Assembly: GCA_011009095.1 (NCBI GenBank)
Contig: VTPC01091033.1
Coordinates: forward strand, 1-64,000
Length of the DNA stretch: 64,000 bases
Origin: Ignelater luminosus
Lineage: Eukaryota > Arthropoda > Insecta > Coleoptera > Elateridae
Direction: 5' to 3'
The position numbers and the translations under genes were made by a program. Of this stretch, positions 34,991 to 45,779 are shown in pieces. Every line of letters begins with the position of its first letter. The first letter of the stretch is position 1. Below the pieces are notes generated by a model. It was not told the DNA's origin, made no database searches, and saw nothing but the letters and a program-made list of their open reading frames with translations.

Positions 34991-36589
34991 GTGCAATCTC
35001 TAAATGTTTTGTTTTTAAATCAAGGTTGAACCAGAACCGCCATGGCCCTTCTACTACGATCATTCCAATGTTGAGTTCTTTGAAGGGATTATTTCAACTT
35101 AAGATCAAATGGATTTTAAAGTCGCCAGGGCCTGTTTAAAGTCAGGAGTCTTATTCTTCGTATTGATTGTCCAATACAGCTGAACATGACATGCTAGCGA
35201 CTAGTTTTTCCACCACACTCGAATCTTCTCTCTAATTTTACGACATGGTGACTTTAGATTAAAGATATGTTGCTCGGAATCCTAACATTGGAAGTCCGTT
35301 CGGGCTCCTGGCCAAACCCGGGGAGGGTCTCCCATGGGTGTTTACTCTCTACTCAGGTTAATGTTGCAACTAGCTAGTAGCTGTTGGGCTTTTTGAGTGC
35401 TAACGCAGGATTATCTTCAAGAATGTTGCTGTATACCGCGTACTTATAGATCGTGGACATTGTTTTGAATTCTATTACATCCTGCAAGATGCAGCTAACT
35501 GATTAATATAAATACCTTCACAAGGTTTTGAATTCTTTTTAATAGAAACACGCTTGATACCTTCTAAGATACACAACACTCATTACACAAATGATACGAA
35601 ACTCACAATCAAAACTTAAGGTATCTAGAAATTGTAAAACAGTTCATTCCTCGTCATAACAGGTAATCTTTTAGCTAGACAGGCCGTTGTTTAGTATTGG
35701 AATCTCGAATGAATGCGTCTAGAATAAGGGGTGGGCAAATGTGGCCCTGGAGGACGAATTGGTTAGGCACATTTATCACCGAAAATTAACCTTAGAGCGA
35801 AGATTTAACCAAACAATTTAGTTTTAAATATGCGGATGCGTTTTGTCGTTACACTAGGCAATTCAACCTCGACGGCCAATCTTCATATGTAATAGTACCA
35901 CAATCTTTCTACTTATAAATCTTCTTTGAGCTAACCTCTTCTCGTGCTCTGGCACAACAAAATACTTGTAAGTAAAGTACTATAAGCAAGTAATTGTGAG
36001 AGCCGGCTGATTTTTATTTTTTACTAATGCATTATTATTTATCAATTTTCTTCGTCTCGTAAGATTCTATGGTGGTGGTTTGACGGACCGCTGCACCAAA
36101 ATTATTAAAGAAGAAGAACAAGAAAAGTCTTCGCCATGAAACCATCATCATCATGAAGGCTCAATCAGATTCCTAGAAAAATCAGCATCCTGAATGATTC
36201 CGAATAGCCCAAAGAAGAAATTTAAATGAATAATATAGCAGAAAAAAAGAAATTTCATCTCACAAACCGTTCTAGAAATGTTGTAACCTAATTATGAAAT
36301 ATAATCATGAACGAATATGATTCGAAACAGAATTTTTTCCAGGCGGGATTCTCTGATTGTCTACTCAAGCTTGTTGCTTTGAAGCAATTCACGAAATTGC
36401 TAAGCAACACAAACCCTTGTAGCATTCAATTAATTCAGCTTGCAAAATTAGACGTCTTGTGATATTATATACGTGAGTATAAGCCAAATCTTATTAATTT
36501 TTTAATTTAGTCTCTTTTAATAAAAAAAAAACAGAAATAATTCAAGCAGTAATGTAATAAAATAACTTCCGAGATGAAATTAATTTCAA
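34991..36589. other. stretch without gene; one hAT-like end
   Basis: TAAGGGGTGGGCAAATGTGG followed by CCCTGG (about 35725-35750) resembles the GGGGTGGGCAA terminus of some hAT transposons. No partner end and no 8-bp duplication were found. Nothing else was recognised. Confidence 0.3.
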
Positions 36590-37740
36590 CAAAACGTTAG
36601 AATTTATCCCGAAAATAAACCCGCCAGCTTTTTTTGCAACTCATCGGACGGGCTAATCTAACGTAAAAGTACAGGTTTTGCCTGCATCCAAAATAAATAC
36701 ACATTAAAGTAATTAACTTAATCCCCAGTGTGCAAGGATCGGGAATGAAGCAACTAAGGGCCGAACCCGTTCCTAATCCCGAGTTTGTCGAGCACTGTTT
36801 AACTTGTTGTCGTTCGGGGATGTGCTGCGATAGTAGCTATATACCGTTAGGTTGTACAACCTACCTCCGCACAGTGGTAGTCGGTTAATACAACTTGCGC
36901 TCAAATTAATATCACTTCGCAGAGCGCGTATTAACTAGAATTTGAAATATGAGGCTTAGATAAACGTACGTGAATATAACGGAGCTAATGCCGCAATCCA
37001 CTGAATGTTAAAGTTATATATACGTGAATTACAATAAAGATAACGTGGCGCTTCCAAAGATTAGGCTGCAGTTTCATTCTAATGAAGGGATTAATTTTCG
37101 TCAAGGCCTCCTTTACGCCCTCTATTGCCTTTAAATAGATACATTTCGGGGCAAATCTTGCGCAAAAATTTAAATGCCGGGCGATATTTCGAGAATTAAC
37201 GAAAGCCCTTGGTGATTTCTAAATGAAGCGCCGGCATATCGGTAAATGTACAGAGAGAAACGGGTATGTCCCAGAGCTACGGCTGAAACTCATTGTGCGC
37301 GTTTATAATCCTGTACTACATTAATTAAACTAAAATATCGGGCTAATGCTAATCTGGAATATGTGTGCGCTGCGTAGTATTACGTGTTTACGATAATGAC
37401 GTATCGTTCTGCAACAGTCTATTAAAGTTTGCAACTATTAAGATTAAAATATATCGCACTCGCATCAATAGACGATAAAAAAACGCATTACAAAGTGGCA
37501 TTATAGCAATTTACTACCATCTCAGTCGATAAATTTAAATCTGGCGAGCTCTTAAGCGGCCAGAAATGCATATAAAAGTGGCAACTCCACAAATTTCCTC
37601 GTTTAAAGTTGAATTTAAAAAAATATTTATATATAAAATCGCATAATTTAGCTCCGGAAAGCGGGGATATAAAAACTAATAAATTATACGATCAATATAA
37701 GCAATAAAAAATGGGTAGAATATATAATAAAGAGCACAAT
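36590..37740. promoter_or_regulatory. candidate conserved non-coding block upstream of exon B
   Basis: The block has no repeat signature and no open frame of note. It is full of TAATTA, ATTAAT, TTTAAATAG and GGGCTAATGCTAATC motifs with intact GC-containing phrases, unlike the drifted AT-rich DNA elsewhere. Homeodomain-type cores (TAAT/ATTA) are dense. Position directly before a coding exon is consistent with an intronic enhancer. Inference only. Confidence 0.3.
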
Positions 37741-37752
37741 TCACATTTTCAG

Positions 37753-37946
37753 GAGATGGATATGCAAGTAGGGCCGCTTCAGGAGCCATTCTGAAGATCT
37801 ACCGCCGCGATATGCGCTCGCTTCTATCGCAGAACACTCCAGCGGCCCATTTTCATACTTCATACGCTCGCATCGATTTTTCTATTCAATTCCATTGGAC
37901 ATCTACACCCACATCTATCTACAACTACTGCAAATCTCAAACGTGA
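37753..37946 (+). CDS. terminal coding exon B of an unidentified spliced gene
   Basis: The acceptor is TCACATTTTCAG|GA. The frame, entered with two bases, is open for 63 codons to TGA at 37944-37946. It reads DGYASRAASGAILKIYRRDM, then RSLLSQNTPAAHFH and SYARID, ending NYCKSQT. The first 40 codons are GC-rich and balanced in codon use, unlike flanking DNA. The leading GA completes a Gly codon with the G left by exon A at 342. No GT donor of quality occurs inside, so it is probably the last exon. The protein family is not recognised; a basic C-terminal tail is all that can be said. The last 20 codons are AT-richer and might be less constrained. Confidence 0.5.
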
Positions 37947-38260
37947 AAATAAGCACTAGTAAGCGAATATTACGTAAAGATTGTGAAGAAATTGTATGTT
38001 AGTGCAACGTGCGGTCTTTCAGATGCGGACGGACAGATTTCCCGGATATTTTATGCACATCTTGCACTCGAGCCAATTTAAAATTGTGCAAAGAGAAAAC
38101 AAAAGTCTCACATTTTATTTCCTGAGAGGAGTTTAAAACTCTCAGTAGCATTATGTAAAGCGAGACTTTCAAACTTAAAAAACCAAAAATGCAGCGAATA
38201 TTGATCTTCACGAACTAATACCAGAATAATTTTATCAATAAAGAGCATATTAAATCTTGA
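37947..38260 (+). other. candidate 3' untranslated region of the exon B gene
   Basis: AT-rich sequence after the stop, running to an AATAAA hexamer at 38237-38242. A minus-strand open frame at 37999-38211 is not supported. Confidence 0.3.
38237..38242 (+). terminator. candidate polyadenylation signal AATAAA
   Basis: A canonical hexamer 291 bp after the exon B stop codon. Such hexamers are frequent by chance in AT-rich DNA, so the support is positional only. Confidence 0.3.
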
Positions 38261-38809
38261 AAATTGGGGTTTTATAAAGCGACATTAAATTTACGACAAA
38301 AAACTGAGATGATAAAATCATAATATACAGGATGCTCCGATATTTCAAATTATGTTGGAATATTAAGACAGTACACAAGACTTACGTCCTGCCACTTTTT
38401 CTTCTCCTGTATAACATTTTTTCTAACTTGGAAGTGTGATTTGTAGCAAGACTATGTTGTGAGAAAGTTGATTTGTTTGGTCAAATAAAAGAAAAGCCTA
38501 CACAGTAAGTCTGACTACCATAAATCCATTGGCAATGTAAGACTGGGCCCATACTACTGTAGCAAGATTTCCGGAGCTTTAAGATCAAAAAATCTCATCA
38601 AAAAGATTGTTTTTACAAAAGACATTGGAAAATGGCAGATTCAAATTAAAAAAAACTAGAAATCTGAAGCAAAAGCAATCTGCACAATGCAAGACTTGAA
38701 AGAAAACTTAAAAATTGAAGTAAGATACAAAATTAAAACGCGACTTGATCTGATTGGAGAGCTCCCCCAGGGAAGACAGCATACAACAGTCGCGGTTTAA
38801 AAACAGAAA

Positions 38810-40700
38810 CTAATTAATTTCGAGGAATATTTAAAATGTAATTAACCATGCCCAAGATGATGCAAGTGCTTGGTCAACAAACAACCAAGAGTTTTTCAAA
38901 CAGAAGCAACAGTGAGAGAATTTCATCACCGCAACAACACGTGACAGAAGCTAAGATTCAGTCCCGGCTTAACAAAATAAGTGACTACTCGATCTCGAGG
39001 AGTGTTCTAAATGGCACTAACCATGATACAGATGATTCGAGTGCTTGGAAAAAAGGCAGCCGAGAGTTTATCAAATAGCAGCAACAGTGAGAAAATTTCA
39101 TTACTGCAACAACACGTGGCAGAAGCTAGAATGCAGTCGTGGTTTAACTTTAACAAAATAAGAGACTAATCGATCTTGAAAAGTGTTCTAAATGGCATTA
39201 ACCATGATCAAGATGATTCGAGTGATCGGACAAAACGCAGTCGAGAGTTTATCAAATAGCAGCAACAGTGAGAGAATCTCATTACTGAACACGTAACTGA
39301 AGTTATAATGCAGTCATAGTTGAACAAAGTAACAGACTACTCGCTCTCGAAAAGTGTTCTAAATGGCATTAATCATGATCAAGATGATTCGTGTGCTTGG
39401 AAGAAAGACAGCCGAGAGTTTATGAAATAGGAGCAGGAATGAGAGAATCTCATTACTAAACAAAACGTAACTGAAGTTAGACTTCAGGCGTGGTTTAAGC
39501 AAATATGAGACTACTCGATCTCGAAAAGTGTTCTAAATGGCATTAATCATGATCCAGACGATTCGAGTGCCTAGAAGAAAAAGCAGCCGACAGTTGATCA
39601 ACTAGGAGCAACAATGAGAGAAGCTCATTACTTAACAACATGTGATTAAAGTTAGAATGCAGTGGTGGTTAAACAAAATAGGAGACCACTCGATCTCGAA
39701 AAGTGTTCTAATTGGCATTAACCATGATCCAGATGATTCAAGTGCTTAAAAAAAGGCAGCCAACAGTTTATCAAATTGAATGAACAGTGGCAAAATCTCC
39801 TTACCAAACAACACGTGACTGAAGTTAGAATGCAGTCGTGGTTTAATCAAATATGAGACTACTCGATCTCGAAAAGTGTTCTAAATAGCATTAACCTTGA
39901 TCAGCATGATTCGAGTGCTTGGAATAAAGGCACCCGAGAGTTTATGATATAGGAGCAACAATGAGAGAAGCTCATTACTAACAACACGTGACTGAAGTTA
40001 GAATGCAGTCGTGNNNNNNNNNNNNNNNNNNNNNNNNNNNNNNNNNNNNNNNNNNNNNNNNNNNNNNNNNNNNNNNNNNNNNNNNNNNNNNNNNNNNNNN
40101 NNNNNNNNNNNNNNNNNNNNNNNNNNNNNNNNNNNNNNNNNNNNNNNNNNNNNNNNNNNNNNNNNNNNNNNNNNNNNNNNNNNNNNNNNNNNNNNNNNNN
40201 NNNNNNNNNNNNNNNNNNNNNNNNNNNNNNNNNNNNNNNNNNNNNNNNNNNNNNNNNNNNNNNNNNNNNNNNNNNNNNNNNNNNNNNNNNNNNNNNNNNN
40301 NNNNNNNNATAGGAGCAACAATGAGAGAAGCTCATTACTAACAACACGTGACTGAAGTTAGAATGCAGTCGTGTTTTAACGAAATATAAGACGCGATCTC
40401 AAAAAGTCCTGTAAATGGCATTAACCATGATCCAGATGATACGAGTGCTTGGAAAAAAAGAAGCCGTGAGTTTATCAAATTGGAGCAGCAGTGAGGGAAT
40501 TTCATTACCGCAACATCACGTGACAGAATCTAAAATGCAGTCGTGGTTTAACAAAATAAGAGACTACTTGATCTCTAGAAATGCTCTAGATGACTTATGC
40601 TTATCAACGAGAAGCAACAGCAAGGACAGAAGTCCTAATACAATAGAGGTTACAAAATCAGCGACTGAGTGATCTCGAGCCATATTTTTAATGTCATTAA
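38810..40700. repeat. satellite-like tandem array, unit about 175 bp, about 9-11 units
   Basis: The unit contains TCGATCTCGAAAAGTGTTCT, AAATGGCATTAACCATGATC, GATTCGAGTGCTTGGA, GAGTTTATCAAAT, AACACGTGACTGAAGTTAGA and ATGCAGTCGTGGTTTAAC. The ATGGCATTAACC anchor falls at about 38834, 39011, 39192, 39363, 39537, 39712, 39885 and 40415; intervals are 171-181 bp, the last spanning the gap. Units differ by roughly a tenth. Open frames (38848-39078, 40415-40672) are repeat products. Confidence 0.85.
40014..40308. other. assembly gap, 295 N
   Basis: The gap lies inside the 175-bp array. The 65 bases immediately left (39949-40013) are identical to bases 40309-40373 immediately right of it. Confidence 1.
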
Positions 40701-42949
40701 CCAGGACCAAAATGGTTGAAATGTTGCTCTTAATGGCATGCAACGAAAGAAATTTATTTTATTGTATTTTAAAGTAATTAAGTAGTACTACTATGTTGAG
40801 TGAAAAGAATTATTAGTGCGTGTATCTAAATTTCTGAAAGACCAGAAAAAACTCTAAATTTACATTAACAAGTTATTTATTTACTTGAAACGCCACCAGA
40901 TACGTACAAGGACATTTTCTTTTCAAGTACGAAACTGAAATTAATTCAAAAATGATTAATTTTCCCAACTACATTCTTTTATTTCCCCACTACTCCTTAC
41001 ACAATCTAAAAATTCCCCAACAACACAAGACAAAAACAAGAAATTTTTATAGTTTTCCTCGGTATTTCTAAACGAGGGCAGAGGAAAAAAGAAAAAGAAA
41101 AACCTAAGATGATGTCGGTTTCAGTGAGCTGACATCCCCTCATTCATCTCGTTACTACATTGACAGGCGACAGCGAAGCGGGGAAACTTTTTAACTTTTG
41201 TCACCTTTTGAAATAACACACACGCGTACACACACACACACTCACATGCACACGTGCAAAAAAAGCTGTACTGGAAATTGACAGCTCACTTTAAACGAAT
41301 ACAGAGTACCCAGTAAGTGTTATATACTACCATACAAGAGGGAAAATGAAATAAATATAAAACAATAATAAATGTCAAATAACTTGTCACTCTAATTTTA
41401 ATGGAATGGAAATATCGTACTAAATATTTCAATTGCTGACCCGTTACACCAAGATATAGCAAGCCTGCAATTTTAGATTACATCCACAATGAAATTTAGA
41501 AAATATTTTTAAAATTAAACATACAACTGACCGATATCAATTTTACTTTCTTAAATCATTCTATCGTGTGTCTTTTATAATACAAGGTGGCTCAAAAGTC
41601 ACATCGCCAAAAGAGATGTGTTCACGAGTAAACTTCATCCTTACATACTAAATGTACGAAAAGCAACGAGAGCAAACAGTGAACGGACTTATACAGATTG
41701 GTACTGTATTTCGTCAGTATAATAAGACTGACTATCACAAGCAGTGGCCTCTTGTGGATAAAAAATTCAAACTCAGATTTCTTCGTTATTTCTTAATTAT
41801 TCGGTGAGAGTGGCGACAAGGATGGGATTACATTCCTCCAATATTTATTCATTTATTCGAATTTTGAGATTATACTCTAAAAACCTGTTTTCTCTTATTA
41901 AAAACGAAAACTATCAACTCAAAAATGTTTAATAATTTTATTAAATAATTGTCAAACTTGAATAGTGCCAGAATAAATTGTGAAATTTCTGGTTTTCACC
42001 GGGATAGTTAAAGAAGTTTAAACTGCTTGCAAGAGAATTGAATAAACTACGCTCTAGTTGCGTTCCTCAATACTAAGGTCAGGTGTAATAACATTCCAAG
42101 TATTTTGGTGCAACGATAAAGCATTTTAAAGCGAATGAGAGGGTTATTGGATGTTCTCACATTTACGAAAGGGTAACAATAATAAATTAAATGGTAATGT
42201 CGTCCGGGCCACATAAATGTCACTACTATATTGAATGCGATGTGACCGTTATATAAATTTCTATAGAAGTTCCTTGCACCGCACAAACACACACACATAC
42301 AACTACTGAAAACATTCTACATTCGTACACACATGCATCTTCCTAATGGTTTATTCTCAAACAATTTATTTTTGGGGAACGTCAAATCGTTTTTTGGTTT
42401 TTCGCGCATCCAAACTACACATTCGGAATGCAAAAAGTTATGTTTGGAAGATTTGTCGCTACACGCGGTCTCGTACAGATTTTCTCCAACCGAATAAAAA
42501 ATTGCATTGTAGAGAATGGGGTGATATCAAATTTTATTAAATTTTCTTATAAAAAATACGTTGTCTGTTCATAAGTGAAAGAGAATTATTCTTTGAAGAG
42601 AACGTACGCACAGTCATCATTTCGTCAAAAAAAATGGAAAAGGAACGCTCATATATTTTACTACTACAACTGGTAGGAAAATTTATGCTTTTGGTTATTA
42701 TGGCCCAGCAGCCCTACGTGTGTGTATATATATGTGTATTCCTGGGCATAGGCAATTTTATACGGTAGCTCGTATATCACGAAAGCAGAATGATGACTAA
42801 TTTGGTTTAAAATTAACTCGCCTCCAGCGTGCTTTGACCTTCCTACTATACACACCATGGTTTTTTGTTAATAGATTACGTGAGTTGATATCAATTTATA
42901 TTTTAATATTCTGACATATTATTTATTTACCTACCCTCCGATTAAAATG
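40701..42949. other. AT-rich stretch with a CA microsatellite and one transposon-like end
   Basis: An interrupted (CA)n lies at about 41213-41257. TACAAGGTGGCTCAAAAGTC at 41581 resembles a solitary mariner-type end; no partner was found. A short GTGTGTATATATATGTG run is at about 42719. No gene was recognised. Confidence 0.5.
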
Positions 42950-43770
42950 AAATTGGTTGTATATTTTTAATATTCTGCTGGAATTTCTAATAAATCGTCA
43001 TTAATTCAATTAAGTGTAAAGATATTGGAGAAATATCACTGAAATTTCACGCATGCTTGCTGAAGATAGTGATCAGAATTTGAAACAAAAATTTCTTAGA
43101 AATTCTACCAATAGAGCATCTTTAAAGAAAGAAATCTAAAACTGAATTTCCCCCGGGAAATAATTTTAAAAAAATTTAAAATTTCACTAAAATAAATGAG
43201 CTCAAGATAGCAATAAGAATTCTAGGAAAGATGTCTTAATCTCAATCTGCCAATAAAAACTATCACAAAGAAAAAAATCTAGAAACTCGATAACAGGAGA
43301 TCTTTGGTCCCCATTTCGAAGAGTGTTTGTTTTTCTGTGCACCGAATTAAAGTAATTTTGTTTCGATATAAATGAGAAATTTCTTGAAATTCATGGCAAA
43401 ACTCGAGGAAAACATTCTTTAACATTCGCGCACACAAAACAGTCACAGTTCAACATCTTAGTAACAGGATTTCAAGTAATTTTGAAACTCAACCAAAATA
43501 TTGTAATACGTCTCAGATGGCAACACCGATTTTGAGTAAAAATTCTCCAAAATCTTAATTTAACTTAAAGACGCCTGGAGATTTCCTGAAATGGAAAAAA
43601 AGTCTAGATTCGAATTTTTTCCTTCTCGAGGAATCCTAGAAGATTCTTGAGAAAATTCGGGAAAAATACTCTTGATACTAGCGCACACAAAACAACGATC
43701 AAAAAAAACTCCTAAGTGACCATTTTGACTATTCTCAATATTAAGAAAGTTATGGACATTTTTCGTTGTA
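42950..43770. repeat. diverged direct repeats with period near 250 bp
   Basis: CGCACACAAAACA occurs near 43428 and 43682 with related upstream text (ACTCGAGGAAAACATTC / CTCGAGGAATCCTAG and a 'ttctt.a.atTcG' phrase). Weaker echoes occur upstream near 43020-43150. The right end (43720-43770) is an inverse relative of 47845-47905. Confidence 0.4.
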
Positions 43771-44579
43771 GACTGAAAAGTAAAAAAACACAATTTTGCT
43801 TATAAAAAGTTTTAATCGTTAAAAATAGTTACCGGCCCTGACGAGTCTTGTGCCAAAAAATCCACTTCGGCAAGGCTTCGTTGATTTAAATTGAACATAG
43901 GGTGCGGGCCATAACCCAAGCCACGCGATTTAAATAGATGAAACCTTGTCGACTTAGACTTTTTGACATCACAACTTTTTATTTTATGCAATTTGCACGC
44001 TAACGACAAAATGCAATTGGTGAAAGAGTAGAAGCTCATGCTCAATTAAAAATTCAACTAAACGAAACACTGAACACGTCAAACGTTTCAATTTCCTCCC
44101 GTTAGCTCACTGTTTGTGTCAATTTGAGTATGAATATTGCATAACCGTATTCAGTTTTCTTTCAAGAAAAAAATATTCAAAATATTTAAGTAACTGGAAT
44201 ATTCGCGTAGAAAAGCACTCAAAACACTGAGTACCCAATATTCTCTGAGAATACAAAGAATCTGTCTCACTATTCTTTGTATTCTGGAATGAATTCAAGG
44301 TCCGAGTTGGAGTTGTGGAAAGGATCTTTAGGTGATATCTTGAAAAACCCCTATACACAGTTCTAATATTTTTCGATTTAGAAACACTCATACAAGTTTC
44401 ATTGAAATCGATTAAGACAGCTGGGAGCAGCACCACTTTCGTGAAAGCCAATTTTAGCCATTTCCCGACCTATAATATATAATATAATACGTGTCGATTA
44501 ATTTTCGAAGTAGAATCGCCAGTACAAATTTCATCGAGATCGGCGACAGACTCACTGTGCCCTTCCCTTGTGTATTGTA
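43771..44579. other. stretch without recognised gene
   Basis: Two minus-strand open frames (43812-44045, 44119-44451) lack motifs and splice context. The phrases ACAAGTTTCATTGAAATCGA and ACAAATTTCATCGAGATCGG, 130 bp apart, suggest an old internal duplication. Confidence 0.4.
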
Positions 44580-44714
44580 AATTTACTCAAAATTCTTAAT
44601 TTGCCCCAACATCCTCACCAAGTTCGAAAATCCCCAATTTGGGGAAAAATCTCCATACCTGGCAACACTGCAGTTCTCACAACTTATCTTCAATATTCAC
44701 TTTGTACCTCATTA
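44580..44714 (+). repeat. flank segment duplicated at 45630-45779
   Basis: Shares CGAAAATCCCCAATTTG, AAATCTCCAT, ACTGCAGTTCTCACAACTTA and TTCACTTTGTA with the sequence just before the next GC-rich copy, offset about 1065 bp. The duplication therefore includes more than the GC-rich element itself. Confidence 0.7.
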
Positions 44715-45216
44715 TAGAGTTCTGCACCGGCCAAAACTTCCAGGCCCGGCACAACTGGAGACAAACTTGACGCGGTCCGAAAGAATCTCAGTAACTTCTT
44801 AATCGGCCCAACAGCCTCGAACAGCCCAAGAGGTTCAAATGGCACGAAAGGTCCGAAAGAAGAAAGGCCCCGACAGCTTAACAGGCTCAAACGGCCGAGA
44901 GGTCCGAACAGGACACAGAGAAGCCCGAGGAACCTAAAAGGCCAGAAATCCCGACGGTCCGAGGAATCAAAACGGCCCGATAGATCCGAGAGACCCGAAA
45001 ATATCGAAAGGCCCAACAGACCATTACCGCTAGAGAAGCTCGAACAGTCCAAAATACCCGACAGGTCGAGAGGTCTGACACGCTCCAACAGCTAGACCGG
45101 ACGTAGACCCGAAAAGCCCGATACATTTTTAAACTGAATGTATGTCGGCCCGACCGAAAACCGATCTTTGACCCGGGCCACGGAAGGCTAGAAAATCCGG
45201 CCCATGCAGATCTCCA
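44715..45216 (+). mobile_element. GC-rich 9-bp-periodic element, copy 1
   Basis: The left end is TAGAGTTCTGCACCGGCC and the right end GGCCCATGCAGATCTCCA, imperfect inverse repeats beginning TAGAG, the sort of end seen on hAT transposons. The conserved subterminal phrase is ACTTGACGCGGTCCGAAAGA. The body is built of 9-bp steps (variants of AGAGGCCCG / AAAGGTCCG). Flanking octamers CCTCATTA and CCTCCTCG share 5 of 8 bases, a weak target-duplication candidate. The minus-strand open frame 44690-45088 is Gly-Leu-Ser-type repeat and is not a gene. No transposase. Confidence 0.65.
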
Positions 45217-45629
45217 CCTCCTCGACCAAAACTTTCTAATTAGTTACATCAATAATATAAAAATACTCGATATGTAAAGCCCTTTAACTAGGTGTTCACT
45301 TTTCTCTCTTCTGGTAAGATACTTTATTTTAGTGGGTTAAAATGACATTGCCTACGTTAATATAACTTTAACCTTTTCGATCATAAATGGCTGCTAATAA
45401 GAAAACCAATCTTTCACAGCACACCGGTATTATTTGTGAACCGTCGTTTTCCTCCAATATGTGTCCAAGAAACTATGCAGCAAATGGAAAACCTTTTATC
45501 AATTTCTCAGAAAACTAAAGTACTCCAAAACTTTGATTACCATCAACAATAATAAACCAAACTCGAAAAATATTTATTTTTCCATTAAAAACCCGACTAA
45601 GGCACAAATCTGCTCAAGATTTTTAATTT

Positions 45630-45779
45630 ATCTCTAATAAATCCCCACTTTTTAAAATCTTTACTAATTTTCTCACTAAACTCGAAAATCCCTAATTTGA
45701 GGACAAATCTCCATGCTCCACGCGAGTATGTACTGCAGTACTCACAACTTATCTTCACTGTTCATTTTGTAGTTCCTCG
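45630..45779 (+). repeat. second copy of the 44580-44714 flank
   Basis: See the partner entry. It includes CGAAAATCCCTAATTTGAGG, ACAAATCTCCATG, ACTCACAACTTATCTTCACT and TTCATTTTGTAG, ending at the TAGAGCTCTGCA terminus. Confidence 0.7.

Larger units (their letters stand above)
343..37752 (+). other. candidate giant intron (about 37.4 kb)
   Basis: If exons A and B belong to one transcript, this interval is a single phase-1 intron, starting GTAAGT and ending TCACATTTTCAG. Its content is what long insect introns carry: dead mariner elements, retrotransposon scraps, tandem repeats and AT-rich DNA, plus a stretch before exon B that looks regulatory. No intervening exon in the right phase was convincing. 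Other genes nested inside cannot be excluded. The call rests only on splice signals and phase. Confidence 0.35.

Noticed and set aside
38370-38450. Possible LINE reverse-transcriptase scrap (KTYVLPLF)
   Set aside because: Too short, with no adjacent motif in any frame.
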